Program-made: the position numbers and the translations under genes
In this document: positions 11,201 through 22,233 of the stretch, one piece after another
Layout: every line of letters begins with the position of its first letter
Numbering within the stretch: position 1 is the stretch's first letter
The notes under the pieces: model-generated
What the model saw: only the letters and a program-made list of their open reading frames with translations
Databases searched by the model: none
What the model was told of the DNA's origin: nothing
Source: Haematococcus lacustris
Lineage: Eukaryota > Chlorophyta > Chlorophyceae > Chlamydomonadales > Haematococcaceae
Assembly: GCA_030144725.1 (NCBI GenBank)
Contig: JASKMD010000010.1
Span: 310,001 to 374,000 of the forward strand
Length of the DNA: 64,000 nucleotides
Direction: 5' to 3'

Positions 11201-14200
11201 AGAAGCCAGGGTGGGCCCTCAGAATCCACAAGCCAGGGTGGGCCTGTCCGCTGGTCGACAGAATTTGTGCACTAACGCTGGCGACGCACACTCAGGGCCT
11301 TGCAAACACATTGCAGTACAGTGCAGTACACAGGGCTGCTGCTGCCCAGGTCTTTGAAGCCTGGGCAGCCTTCATGGACGCTGCACAGCGCGACAAAGCC
11401 AAGCTCCGCAAAGCCTCTCACCACTTCCTCAAGGTGTGCTTGCATCCATCAAAAAGCCATGCATCCAACGATACCTCTTGCCAGGTTATCCCATGCGCAA
11501 GCTGCCGCTAGCTCATCACGCATGCTAGCAGCACCCCACGCCACCCTATCCCATAGCGCACTCATCTACAGGAATGTCTCCGCAGCCTTGAGCGCGATGC
11601 AGAAGTGATGTGATGTGTAATGTGTGAGATTTGATGTGTGAATGTTCCAGGGCTGCATGACCCGAGCATGGGCCTCATGGAAGGCGGTCAGGGTCCACAG
11701 GCAGCTGAGGGCGGCCAAGGCCAACCGCATGGCCAGGTGGCGCTGCCGCTATGTTCAGTTCATTGCACTCCATCGCTGGGTCGACTGGGTCTCTGAAAGG
11801 TGGGTGCGGCTTACTGGCCCTCCAACCCTGACTACAACCCTGAACCTGACGCTGACTCCAACCCTGACACTCCGAACTATCTGGTTCTTGCCGCCCAATA
11901 CCTTGCATTCAGTCCCACCACCGTCTCTGGTGTCTCCCTCCCCATCCTGTCCCTTCTCTCCCTCCCCCTCCTTACCCCCCCTCCCCCTCCCCCTCCTCAC
12001 CCCCTCTTCCCTTCCCCCTCCTTCCTCCCCTCCCCGTTCTTCCCCCTTGTCCCCCTCCCCCTCCTTTCTCCCCTCTCCCTCCCCCTCCTTGCCCCCTCTC
12101 CCCTTCAGCTTCTCTGCCTTGCTGGCCGTTGCCATTGCACACAATGACACACCGCCTCCATCTCCCAGCCCACAGCTGCAGGCCCCACACGCCACCAGCC
12201 CCTCCAGCATGCGGTGCTCCCATGTACAGGAAGCGGAAGGCCATGCTGTTGGACCATGCGACTTCAAGCCGCAAGGCCCGGGTGCAGGCCCGGGTCCTCA
12301 TGTCCTGGTCTCAGCTGCTGGCCGAGCGTCATGCCATCCACCAGGAAGAGCAGATCAAGGTGGGTGAACAGCTTTGCCTGTGCCCCTTCGAGCCATCAAC
12401 CACTGTCAGGCACGCATGAGTGGGGTTGTCTGTGACTGCCCGAATAGACCACTATAAAGTGACAAAGTACAAGGACCTATGCATGGACTTGCATGGTGAA
12501 GACTTGCACGGTGCCACGAATTTACCCTAGCCTGGCAGCCTGCCACCTGTGACTACCAGATTTGACTGCTATGGGGCCATGGGGTGCCATGACCTGTGCA
12601 GACTTGTGCATGGTCTCAAGGCTCCAGTCTGGCAGCCTCACCCCTGCCCCTCAGGCACCTAGCCTCTGAACCATCACCCACCATCATGCATGCGCGTGTG
12701 GGGATGTCGGTGATCACCCAAAGCCATCACCATTTGAAGCAGTCTTCAAAACTCTCCGGGCTAGCGTAGGCTGCTATGTTGCCATGGCTGCATCCTAGCC
12801 ATGCCTACACCCTGGCAGCCTGCCTTCTCCCTTTCTATTAGTGCCTGCGATTCACCCACAAATTGTTTCCAGCCCTCCTGCTGCTGGTTTCTACAGGCAA
12901 CTGACTGCGGTAACAGCCCCCTTGTCCCTCACTAGGGCCTCCATCTGAACCGGACCACCAGGGACCACTAGTGGCCACTAGTGGGAATACTAGGGACCAC
13001 TAGTGGGCGATAATTGCCGGACTAAAGTGTTGCTAATGGGCTGTGTGGAGTATACCCAGTGCACATGGACATGGTGCATGAGTGCCTACCACCTACATCA
13101 TTGCCTGACCCCTGAGGGCTGTTGTGTAGAGTTGGCATAACAAAACATCCGCTAATGTAAGCTGATAACAGCTCAAGAAGTGGGCACACATTACTGTGCC
13201 ACAGCAGGCTGATGCGGCTCCTGGGCCTTGGGAGGCTTGTCTCGCAGCCGCTTGTAGCCCAGGCCAGGGTACTCCTTGCCCTTGACTGGCAGAGCTCCCT
13301 GGTCTTTCCAGTAGCACAGCTCCAGTGGACGCCACCTGCTCTCCCCAATGCGCTGCATGTTCAGCGCTGCATTGCAGTCCCTGTCCAGCCACCTGCCTGG
13401 CTGTGGTGCTGGCTTGGCTTTGGCAGCCTTGCCCTTGGCCTTGCCTTTGCCCTTGGTGGGCTGGGTGGGCTCAGCTGCCTGCTCAACTTCGGTGCGCTTG
13501 GCTGGAGGGGGAGTGCTGGGCCCTGGCTCTGAGGCTGCTGCCGGTGTTGCCTCCTGGCTGCTGCGTGGGGCCTGTGGGGGCTTGCGTGGGGCCACTACCG
13601 GGCACACGGGGTTATCACACAGCGCGTAACTCACGGAGCTCACAGTCAGCTGGGGACACGCACCTTTCAGTAACAGCTAACCAGGCACATGCATGCATAT
13701 CAGCGCAAACATGGGGAACAGGGCATGAGGAACAGCAAGCAGCGCTTCCCGCGCTGCACCCAGTGCTTGTTTACCTGTACCATGTCCAGCGCTGCATGAA
13801 GAGCACTACAGTATGCAGTAGGTGGCCAAACACCTCACACGTGTAGTCACCCAGGTTTCACACACAAGCTACTTGGCATGCAGTACACAGGACAGTTGGT
13901 TAAATCGGTCAAGCTGGCAGACAAGCGTTTCATGGTGTGTTGTCTTGGTCCCTGCATCAGGCGCTGCATCAGGATCAGGAGGAGGCGCAAGCGGCCATGG
14001 ACCAGCTTGAACAGCAGCACCGTGCTGACGTGGCAGAGCTGGCAGCCGCACGCGACGCACAAGCAGCTGCCGAGGCTCGTGCAGAAGACGCGGAGAGACG
14101 TGCTGCTGCCCGGGATGCTGCTGCGGAGACAGCCACCGAGGAGGCGCAACGAGCGTTGGCCGCGGCGCAGGAGGAGGTTAGTGGGCCTTGAGCAAGGACT

Positions 14201-15688
14201 GTTAGCGGGTGCTAGCTACCACCGTGGCAGTGCTGGTGGGGTAGATGAGCGCCACGGGCCTCGCAGCAAACAGCCCCTCACCTGCAAGGAGTGTGGCGCT
14301 AGCAACAGGGTGGATGTCTTCAGCTGTCCTGCAAAAGCTACCAGCATCACAAAGTAACGCATGCAGGCCTACGCGATTGGTGTCCACCGCTGTCCTCATC
14401 TTGGGTGTGGGACAGGGTGCTGAGAAGCGTTGGTGAGGGCCTCACATTTTTCATCGCCCATCATGCTGTGGTTGCTGCATTCAGGTGCAGGTGTTGCGGC
14501 AGCAGCTGGCCGCCTGTCCTCCCTCCCTGGCCGTAGAGCTGCAGGAGCTGCAGGTGGTGAGGGGCCAGCTGGCAGAGACCCAAGACGCCTTGACTGCGAC
14601 CTTGCAGGCAGCTGAGCTCAGTCAGCAAGAGGCGGAGTACTTGACGCGCCAGCTGGCACAGCTAGAGGCGGAGGCCAGATCTGCAGCAGTTGCGGCAGGG
14701 CAGGTGAGCAGCAGGGCGTGGGTCTTGATGGTGATGAGGGGGAGTATGAGGGTAGGTGGTGCACACCGCATCTGCCTTGAGCCTAGGCTGCTCCTCCTCT
14801 CTGATAACTTCTAGACCAGGTTGGGTCTGAGCTGCCTGCTGTGCTGCGCAGCATCAGGAGGATGCTGCAAGATTGCGGTCCGCGCTTGAAGACATGGAAA
14901 GACGGGAGGGGGAATACAGTGAATCACGCGTGCAAGAACTCGTCCGAGAGGTAGAGACCTTGCACGCGGCGGGTCAAGCAGCTCGTGCAGAAATTGCAAA
15001 GCTGCAAGCCGTAGCATCAGAGCTGACGGCCTCGAAGCAGGCTGCGGCCGAGGAGCATGCAGCTCTTCTCAAAAACGCAACTAACGTGCAACACCAGCTG
15101 CAGGCAGAGGTGGACACGTTGCGCGCAGACATCTCCGAGCTGTTGAGCATCGCGCAGGCCGAAGCCAACGCCGCGGAAGAGTTGCGCTTGGCACTTGCGA
15201 ATAGCAAGCGCCCGCCTTCACCTCCCAAGCATGAACCCGACAGCGGACGGAGCCAGGCTGTCGCTATGGACCCAGTGCGGGAGGAGCAGGAGTTTGCAAA
15301 AGTTGAGCAGATGGACCAGGGCTGGGAGTACGGGGGGTTGCTGCGCCAGCCCGGCGGGCATGCGGCGTTGCCTGCTATCATGGAGGAGCCGGATGCCGGG
15401 GAGCGTCTGAGCGGCGCAGGGGGGACACCGGGCAGCGGTGCAGCCTACTCCCCCGCGAAAGTCAAGGATGCCCCAACGTCTGGCCACGACAAGCACCCAT
15501 CCTTGCAGGAATCCCACAGCAGCCTCAGTGGCCCTGAGGAGTATGAGGAAGGGACAGGAGCAAAGCCGGAAGCAGAGATGGCGCCTGCACCCAACCAGTG
15601 GCTGTCCAGCAACGAGGACTTGGACTGGGATGAGATCTCCGACATTGGGTCCGTGGTTGTGGGGGAGGAGCGCATGAGCTGGCGCTGA
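8204..15688 (+). CDS. Sfi1-type repeat and coiled-coil protein (gene A)
   Basis: Exons 8204-8589 (start tentative), 9272-9649, 10741-10867, 11296-11433, 11651-11799, 12230-12359, 13961-14176, 14485-14703 and 14852-15688 join in frame to about 859 residues. Residues 1-230 are Pro/Ser/Ala-rich. Exons 2-6 then carry Trp repeats typical of Sfi1/centrin-binding proteins: LHRWWASRTRRRVWRAWQRR, LGWAWARWRL, VFEAWAAFMD, TRAWASWKAV, LHRWVDWVSE, VLMSWSQLLAE. The last three exons form a long Ala/Glu/Gln coiled coil and an acidic tail ending NEDLDWDEISDIGS. Sfi1 repeats form long helices that bind centrin, so a basal-body or contractile-fibre role is inferred. The intron 12360-13960 hosts an antisense Fanzor-like fragment. 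The 5' exon is the weakest part of the model. Confidence 0.8.
11935..12110. repeat. pyrimidine-rich CCCCTCCC tract in a gene A intron
   Basis: Irregular CCCCTCC/CCCTTC units fill most of the intron 11800-12229. Long antisense and sense shadow ORFs here are low complexity only. Confidence 0.65.
12917..13612 (-). mobile_element. Fanzor-like element fragment, copy A
   Basis: The truncated coding end lies at 13612 and the 3' end near 12917. From about 13440 down to 12917 it is homologous to copy B (16888-17047 plus 21279-21439), including the terminus CCCCTTGTCCCTCACTAGGG on the plus strand. It sits antisense inside an intron of gene A. No clear target-site duplication was found for this copy. 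Confidence 0.7.
13191..13612 (-). pseudogene. TnpB/Fanzor-like C-terminal fragment, copy A
   Basis: The open frame reads CPVVAPRKPPQ, a basic Lys/Gly/Ala linker (KGKGKAKGKAAKAK), then GRWLDRDCNAALNMQRIGES and a stop at 13191. DRDxNAAxN is the RuvC-III motif of TnpB, Cas12 and Fanzor nucleases, where it follows a zinc ribbon; the second Asp is catalytic. Only about 140 residues remain, and half the zinc ribbon and all RuvC-I/II are missing, so this is a relic. The RuvC-III match is seen; assignment to Fanzor is inferred from the motif and the eukaryotic host. Confidence 0.65.
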
Positions 15689-16519
15689 GGCGTGAGGTGG
15701 GGCAAGGCAGCGGAGGGTGAAACTCACTTTTGAGCCCACGCGCGCGTCACTGTACCATCACACGTGCGTACAGTCACTGTCGCCATCGTTCATCCAGCTC
15801 ATCAAGCCCGCTGCCAGGCTGGCTCATGTTACGCTGGTATGTTGGCAGCAGTTCACGCTCATTGGTGATATGTCATGTCCGTCACGTCACGTGACCTCCT
15901 TCTGACTCGCTCAATGAGTGTGGCCTTGAGCAAAGAACACTCTGATGTTCTGATCATGCACCGCCCACACAACATGTCATCTTGGCCTGGCGGCCCACAG
16001 CTTGGGAGGCACTGTACACTGCATGGTCAAGAGCATCGCACGGCATTGCAAACCGCTTCAGACACGAGCGCCACTTTGTGCACCGCAAGCGTGCCACATG
16101 ATTCTTGCAAACACGGTCGCCATGCTTGCATGCTCTTGGCATTTAGATGATTTGATGCTCAGTGATGCCATGGCCTCTGCTACAGTTAGCCAGGCTAGCT
16201 TTGTCCCCTGCAGGGCACGGGAAGACATAGCCAGTAGCTCGTCCATGAGTTCACACGAGTAGAGGTGCTTCGTCAGTGGCAAGCAGGCTGTGCTGCAGGA
16301 GCGCGGCTGTCACTGAACAGAAAAGTCACGGGCGCAACCACCGCGGGTCCCTAACACGGTCTGAGTTGTCGATGCCTCCAGCGCAACTACTAACAACACA
16401 TCCACTGCATAAGCCCATTGGTACAAGACACCGACCCCACAAACCCCGACAGAATGTTGGTTGTGAGATGGGTGTTGTACAGCCTCTGTATCCTGCAGCA
16501 TGTGCTGATCGTTTGGTGA
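15689..16519. other. intergenic, nothing recognised
   Basis: Region between the stop of gene A and the first hAT-type miniature element. Only short unconvincing frames. Confidence 0.5.
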
Positions 16520-16527
16520 TGCACCAT

Positions 16528-16788
16528 TAGGGCGCGACCGGACCTTGTTAAGGTTAATAGTCTTAACACAACCTTAACACAGCCGCCTGGCCCCGCCCGG
16601 CTCTCTTTCTGCCCCGCTCTTGCTGTAATGGATGGAGAAGCAGCCAATGGTTTGGATGCCGACGAGAGCGAGAGCGTAAGCGTTCTGTTTCGTAAATGCG
16701 AAGGGTTTGTTAAGGTTTTTGTTAAGGGTTTGTTAAGGTAGTTAAAGGTCCAAAACATCAGGCTGTTAATATTTACAGTCGCGCCCTA
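16528..16788. mobile_element. hAT-type miniature element (261 bp)
   Basis: The ends are TAGGGCGCGACCGG (left) and CAGTCGCGCCCTA (right), an imperfect terminal inverted repeat. They are flanked by an exact 8-bp duplication TGCACCAT at 16520-16527 and 16789-16796. An 8-bp TSD with TAGGG-type ends is the hAT signature. There is no coding capacity. It shares ends with the larger element at 17048-21278. Confidence 0.9.
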
Positions 16789-17386
16789 TGCACCATGCAT
16801 AGTCCATTCTCTCATTCACCTTGTCCACCCACAGAAGACCCAAACAAATGCCAAGCACGGCAAGCTACTCACTGCCTTTGTCAGGCCCCTTGTCCCTCAC
16901 TAGGGCCTCCATATGAGCCGGATCAGTAGTACCCACTAGCAGCCACTAGCGGGATTATACTAGTGGGCAATAGTGACCCGACTCAAACAGTGTTATTGGG
17001 CTGTGCGGAGTAAACCCAGTGCACATGGCACATGAGCCGCCTACCACTAAGGCGCGCCCGAAAAAATCTTTAAGATATGACCCAATATGATCAAGCCAGA
17101 GAATATGATGAAATATGATCAAGCCAAAACCGAGCCAAAGTCAATTGCGCATCAAGAACAAGCTATGGGCCCTGTTCCCATGTATCTAGAATCCCATTTG
17201 CTCTCGACCGCTGCACTTTTCGGCCGTGTGCAAAAGTGGCTAGCGCGATGCGCGGTCTGACCCCACACGGTTCTCCTGCACACCTGTAGCTGCTTGGGGA
17301 GCGTCTCAGCAGCGCAAATGGACGACCCGTGGCGACCCAACCGTCGGACCCAACCGCCGAGCATTTCAAATTTGCTGACCCCTTTT

Positions 17387-20370
17387 GGTCACCCCCGCCA
17401 TTGGCCCCGCAAATGTGAGACGGTCTGGGGCGCGAATCTCCGTGTAGCTCGCGACAAAGTTTTGGCGCAGTTGGGTGTAACAGGCGTATCCGGCACCCCG
17501 CAGCCGCAAAACACTAGCTCAGATCGGCGCCCGCCCAAACCTGACCTGTGCTTTCCGCTCCTAAAAGACTCACGCACATCATAAGGCGAGGCTGGCAGTC
17601 CTTCTACGCACGCCGTAAGCCAACGGCACAAGTGCAGTACGCCTGCTTGCATGTCAGTGCATGGAGCATATAGTTCGTGCATATGCGCACAAGTCAGCAA
17701 GCTGGCACCCCTTACCTCACTTACGTTGCGGCATGACTCTATGTAAATGTAAGCTGCCTTATGACAGCGCTACATCATCACTTGGCAATATGTTGTCGGG
17801 ATGCCTCGGGATGGCTCTGGCTTTCAGTGTTACATGTGCCGTGGTGCCTCAACCCTCTTCCTCAACTTCAGCAGGCACATGTCACGCAAAATCATTACAG
17901 CAATACATCTATCGATGCTCAAACGCCTTGCAACACCACTACAGAAGACATGTATCGCTGATACCAAGCACATGCATTGATGTAAAAAGGTGGCAACACC
18001 ACACAACACCACCTCCACTCGTACACATCAACACCACCACCTCAACAACACACCACAACACAATGACTCATGCCTCACACACCACCTATGCTATGTGCAC
18101 AACAAGCAAGGACTGGTCCAGCCTTGCCACAAGTACCGGTCTTGTTTAGGATCTTCATGCGGGCAAGAACCATGGCACCTAAGATGTGTGCGCTGGTCAC
18201 TGCAGGTTGCTCAATGATGCCTTGCTCTTGGAGCAGGCTGGTGACGGCAGCCCTGTCACTCCAAGACAAATGCTGAAGGACACGGGCCACATTGCCCATG
18301 TAACGCAACAACACCGAGTGGGATGTGGCTGCGGGGCTGGTGGTGGAGGCTGTTGTGGGGGTGAGGTCAGGTGTAGTTGTAGAGGGAGGCTGTGTACGCT
18401 GTCGCTTTTGAGAGCCTGTGACAGGCAACAACATTGGTTGCACCTCCTGCAGGACTGCTCCAAGGCTGCAGGGCTGTAGGGCTGCTATAGGAAGGGTGGG
18501 GTAGGCTGCTGCAAGGAGGGTGGGGAGGGTGGGGTGGGGTGGAGGTGTGGCCCGCAACAAGCGGCGGCGCTTTTGGCTGCGTGCCGAAGGCAGCACTTGC
18601 ACTTCAATCACCTCCTGCTCCTGTTGCACCCCAGACTCCAGGTCAAGCAAAGCAAACCGGTTGAACAGCCTCACGGGGGTTCTGGTAGGCTGTGCAGGTG
18701 GGCCTGGAAGGGGTTGCAAGGCAGTCAATGCCTGATCCAGCTCATGGAACTGCTCCTGGAACTGTGCTACCAAGGCAAGCTCTGCCTCATAATCAAAATG
18801 TGGCTGGGGTGCTCCTGGCAGGCCGACTGGCTGCTCTGGATGGTGATGGTCGACGGGCTGTTGTAGGGCACCACATTGCCAACACCTGCAAAACAAAAGA
18901 CACATTACACAGGTTGTAGACCACATCATTGGCACCTGACACATAGCTTCAACCACAGCCCTTACTACTTACTTGTGGGCAATGAAGGTGGGAGGTGGCT
19001 GCTGTGGCTGCTGGGGAGGGGTTGGAGGAGAGGGTCGGGGAGGGGAGGGTGGCAAGGGTGGCTGCAGCGGGGGGGAAGGCGGGGGGGAGGGGCATGGAGA
19101 CACTTGATCCCGGTGCTGGTCATCCAGCTCCGGGGGCAGGGAGGGGGGAGGGGACTGTTGCTCCAGGGTCTGGCCATGTAGTGAGCAGGGAGGGGGCAGG
19201 GAGGGGGGAGGAGGTGTGGCTGCCGGGGTGGGGAGGGAGGAGGAGGATGTGGAGGGAGGCAGGAGGGGGGGAGGGAGGAGGTGGGGTGAGGTGGGGTGGG
19301 GAGGGAGGGAGGAGGGGGGGAGGGAGAAGGGGGGAGGAGGAGGTGGCTGCAGGGAGGGGGGAGGAGGCTGTTGCTCCAGGGGCGGGCCTTGCATCTGCCG
19401 GGGTGGGGAGGGAGGAGGGGGTTGTTGCTTCTGGTGCATCCTGACGCAATCTCTATGCGCCATGGGGGCAAGCCCTGCACGTTGGCATGCATCTACCACG
19501 CAGCCCTTCAGCACGCTAGCGTGGCCAAAGACAATCAGGTAGCTGCCGTGGCACGCATCCTCCCCCACTCTCTTAACCATCACAAACCCATCCTTGTTCT
19601 TGGCTGCGGACGTGAGTCCACAAAGAGCACACCGTCTCGCATCTGGCTCATCCCTTGCAGCTGGGTTTTTGAGATGGGGGTGATTTACAGGCATCCTGCA
19701 CACACAATCAAAAAGACAAGGGCGCTTGGGGCACACACCACAAAACATGGTTGGAAATAAGTAGAAATAGTTCGATATTAAGGCTCATGACAGTTGTGTG
19801 CTACCCTCAGCTGTTCATGACTGTCATGCGTTGCGGCAGTGTGCGAGTGAACATCAAACTGACCTAGACAAGGTGAGGTATAATACAACCTTACTCACCT
19901 CTTGCTCACTGTTTTCAAGAGCTGATAGCCTTGCTGCACTGCTGCTTGGGAGACCCTTGGGCTGGTGTGGGTTTGGTGTTGATCCTCAAAGCAGCCAAGC
20001 ACCTGTGCAGGTCAGCAGATTTGGTTGCATGTGTTATCATCGTATGCCACACGCATTAAGAAACAGCACCCCGTGCTTGCCTGGGAAGTTATCGCGACTT
20101 GCCAGTCCGACGGCAGCAAAGGCTGCTCGGCGCGGAATTGCCTCCGGCCACCAATTCATCTCTCCTGTTGCGACACGCATATAAACAGATAGAGAATGGC
20201 ATTGCGAAGCTAATCATGTCGTCGAGACAGTGCAGTACAATCGACAAAAGAGGGCCTAACCTGCTAGCGACACCGTTGTGAGATGTAGAGCCCAATGGTG
20301 GAAGAATTACATGCAGCGGATCAAAGACGGTGCCGAAAAGTGAATTGCGGGGCCAATGGCGGGGGTGACC
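17387..20370. mobile_element. nested 3-kb DNA element, GGTCACC ends, 4-bp TSD
   Basis: A perfect 26-bp inverted repeat occupies 17387-17412 and 20345-20370 and begins GGTCACCCCCGCCATTGGCC. TTTT flanks it on both sides (17383-17386, 20371-20374). A 251-bp relative at 24082-24332 has GGTCACCCCGGCCAT ends and a TGTA duplication, which supports a 4-bp TSD for the family. It carries one spliced gene on the minus strand. The superfamily is not determined; 4-bp duplications occur for example in Sola and Ginger. Confidence 0.75.
18075..19748 (-). CDS. cargo or transposition protein of the GGTCACC element
   Basis: Exons 19748-18973 and 18885-18075 (donor GTAAGT, acceptor TTGCAG) join in frame to 528 residues. 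Residues 1-110 are Cys-rich (CGVCPKRPCLFDCVC, then RRCALCG, followed by CVVDACQ and AHRDC), suggesting one or more zinc-binding sites. Residues 110-260 are Pro/Ser/Gln-rich. The C-terminal half has VRLFNRFALLDLE and a predicted helical stretch with LSWSDRAAVTSLL. No DDE or RNase-H motif was recognised, so I cannot call it a transposase. It is the only gene inside the inverted repeats, so it probably travels with the element. Confidence 0.55.
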
Positions 20371-20635
20371 TTTTGCTAAAGCAATAGCATGCAACCTTAG
20401 CATCGCATGCTACAAGGCTTGTACATTGCACATAGGTTGCTCCGGCCGCTGCAGCTGAGGAGCTTGACATCTTTAATTAGGAGCATGGAACCCGCGTAGC
20501 CAATATCATTTTGCGCATGACCAAGGCTACAGAGATCGATTACAAGAGGATACAGAGAGCCTCATTGCCGTGGTCTCAATCTCAATGGTTAATTTCGCGG
20601 AGAGTAGAGGAGTGTTGCGGCGGGCTAGCTGCAAC

Positions 20636-21087
20636 CAGTGATGGGTAATACAAGATACGTGTATCGATACCGATACGTATTTTTTGTATAATACAAGAAT
20701 ACACGTATCGTATTAAAAAATACAAGTGCCGGCCGGCAAGTTGCGTCGATGCCTTAGAAGCAGCTGCTGGCTGCTGCCACAACTAGAGTCCGCGCTAAAG
20801 CAATGCCGCGCGGGACTAAAGCCATCGGCCTGCTCCCGGAGCAGCCGGTCGCATGTGCCGGCTTTACATGCAAGAACATCAAAGTTGGGAGGCCCTGACT
20901 TTCCGACGTCGCCGTCCTGCCCAGACATCAAGGACAGGCTGCGGGACTGGTTGCGCTGCTCCTAGCTGCTCCTTTCCCGCGTGACATGTTGCCTCTGTAT
21001 CGCTGTATTGTATCGATACAAAAAATACACGTTTTTTCTTGTATTTTCTTGTATTTCCTGTATCGATACATGTATTACCCATCACTG
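20636..21087. mobile_element. second hAT-type miniature element (452 bp)
   Basis: Inverted ends CAGTGATGGGTAATACA lie at both borders, flanked by an exact 8-bp duplication GCTGCAAC (20628-20635 and 21088-21095). AT-rich subterminal repeats of GTATCGATAC occur at both ends. CAGTG-type ends with an 8-bp TSD are classic hAT. No coding capacity. It is nested in the 17048-21278 element. Confidence 0.92.
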
Positions 21088-21349
21088 GCTGCAACTGAGA
21101 GCGATACTGGTTTGGAGGGCGTCAAACCCTCTTCACACTCGGGGTTCCTAGGTGGATTTGTGTGGTAATCTGCCACATTATCCTCTTGACTACAGACCCG
21201 GTCATATCCCATCTTTAAGCCATCATATTCAGTCATATGACCAATTCTTCAGCAAGTCATATGATCGGTCGCGCCCTACCTACCACCTACACTATTGACT
21301 GACCACGAGGGCAATGTGTAGTCCTCAGATGGGGGGGGGGGCACACATT

Positions 21350-21439
21350 ACTGTGCCTCGGCAGGCTGCTGCTGCTGCTGCTGGGCCTTGGGAGGCTTGT
21401 CTCGCAGCCGCTTGTAGCCCAGGCCAGGGTATTCCTTGC
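21350..21439 (-). pseudogene. TnpB/Fanzor-like extreme C-terminus, copy B
   Basis: Only the last part survives: the minus strand encodes GLGYKRLRDKPPKAQQQQQ, collinear with the end of copy A. The DRD motif is already lost. The CTG run near 21366 encodes the Gln tail. Confidence 0.65.
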
Positions 21440-21452
21440 CCTTTGTCAGGCC

Positions 21453-22233
21453 GCACATGCACAAGGTGCGCAGGGGGGTTTAGTGGATGGGGCCAGGCAT
21501 TACATCTCTAAGTGCACTGCCACGAGCTGCGCCAGGGAGTAGCCGCAGATTCTCATAAAGAATTATGATAACGTGCATGCCTCGTGTAGAGCGCATGTGC
21601 CCCTAGGTATAAAGTGCCCTTGGAGGGGGAGGGCGACCAAGCAGCCTACCGCGGTGTAAGCCATCGTCATCACAACCTGCCGTTCGTGCCTGTCAACTTT
21701 GGGTGATGGGCTGCTGCAGGGAACTCACCCGAGCATGCAAGTCCCCTGCCTCACACCCCTGGCAGATCCCCTTCCCCACAGTGCAAGGTCATGGGCAGCC
21801 AGGGCTACCCAGCAAACCACAGGACAAGATGCCTGTCGTGTGACAATGCAGTACCATGCGGGGCTCCATGCATCATGCCATGGAACGTGTCGCCAGTTTT
21901 CATGTCCAAACTGTCGCTGATGGGCAAGGCCTAGCAGTCAAACCAGCCAGACCTTCATCATCACCACGGTGTAAAAGCACCATACTCCACACGGGGTGCA
22001 AGAGGCGCGCTTGGCTGAGCGGTACTGGTTGAGTTCCTGCTATCACTACCACTTTCATATCGCTGGGCTCACGGGTGCTTGGCCTCCTGTTGTATGCCAC
22101 TAGGCTGCGCGCACACTCCCGTCCCTCCCCCTCCTTGCTCTCATGGCCCCACCAGGCCCAAAGGCCCCCTGCTGCTGCTGGGGACCTTGCTATACCTTGC
22201 AGACCTTGCTGTTGGTACAGGGCAAGGCGCCCA
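21453..22233. other. intergenic region 3' of NUP35
   Basis: Short open frames on both strands, none with recognisable content; probably NUP35 3' flank. Confidence 0.45.

Larger units (their letters stand above)
17048..21278. mobile_element. hAT-type element inserted in copy B (4.2 kb)
   Basis: The left end TAAGGCGCGCCCG and right end CGGTCGCGCCCTA form an inverted pair matching the nearby 261-bp element. The flanking 8-bp duplication is CCTACCAC (17040-17047 and 21279-21286). Removing the element plus one duplication restores continuity with copy A. Once the two elements nested in it are removed, about 0.8 kb remains with no transposase, so it was probably non-autonomous. Confidence 0.9.
16888..21439 (-). 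mobile_element. Fanzor-like element fragment, copy B, split by hAT
   Basis: The two halves 16888-17047 and 21279-21439 together align with copy A, ending on the left at the same terminus (CCTTGTCCCTCACTAGGGCC). The copy is flanked by CCTTTGTCAGGCC at 16875-16887 and 21440-21452. The first four bases of the right repeat could belong to the element, so the duplication is 9-13 bp. A variable long duplication, 5' truncation relative to the coding strand and a fixed 3' end resemble target-primed reverse transcription. Confidence 0.7.

Noticed and set aside
12917..13612. Target-site duplication for Fanzor-like copy A
   Set aside because: The flanks GGTAACAG and GCGTAACTC share only five bases; not convincing.
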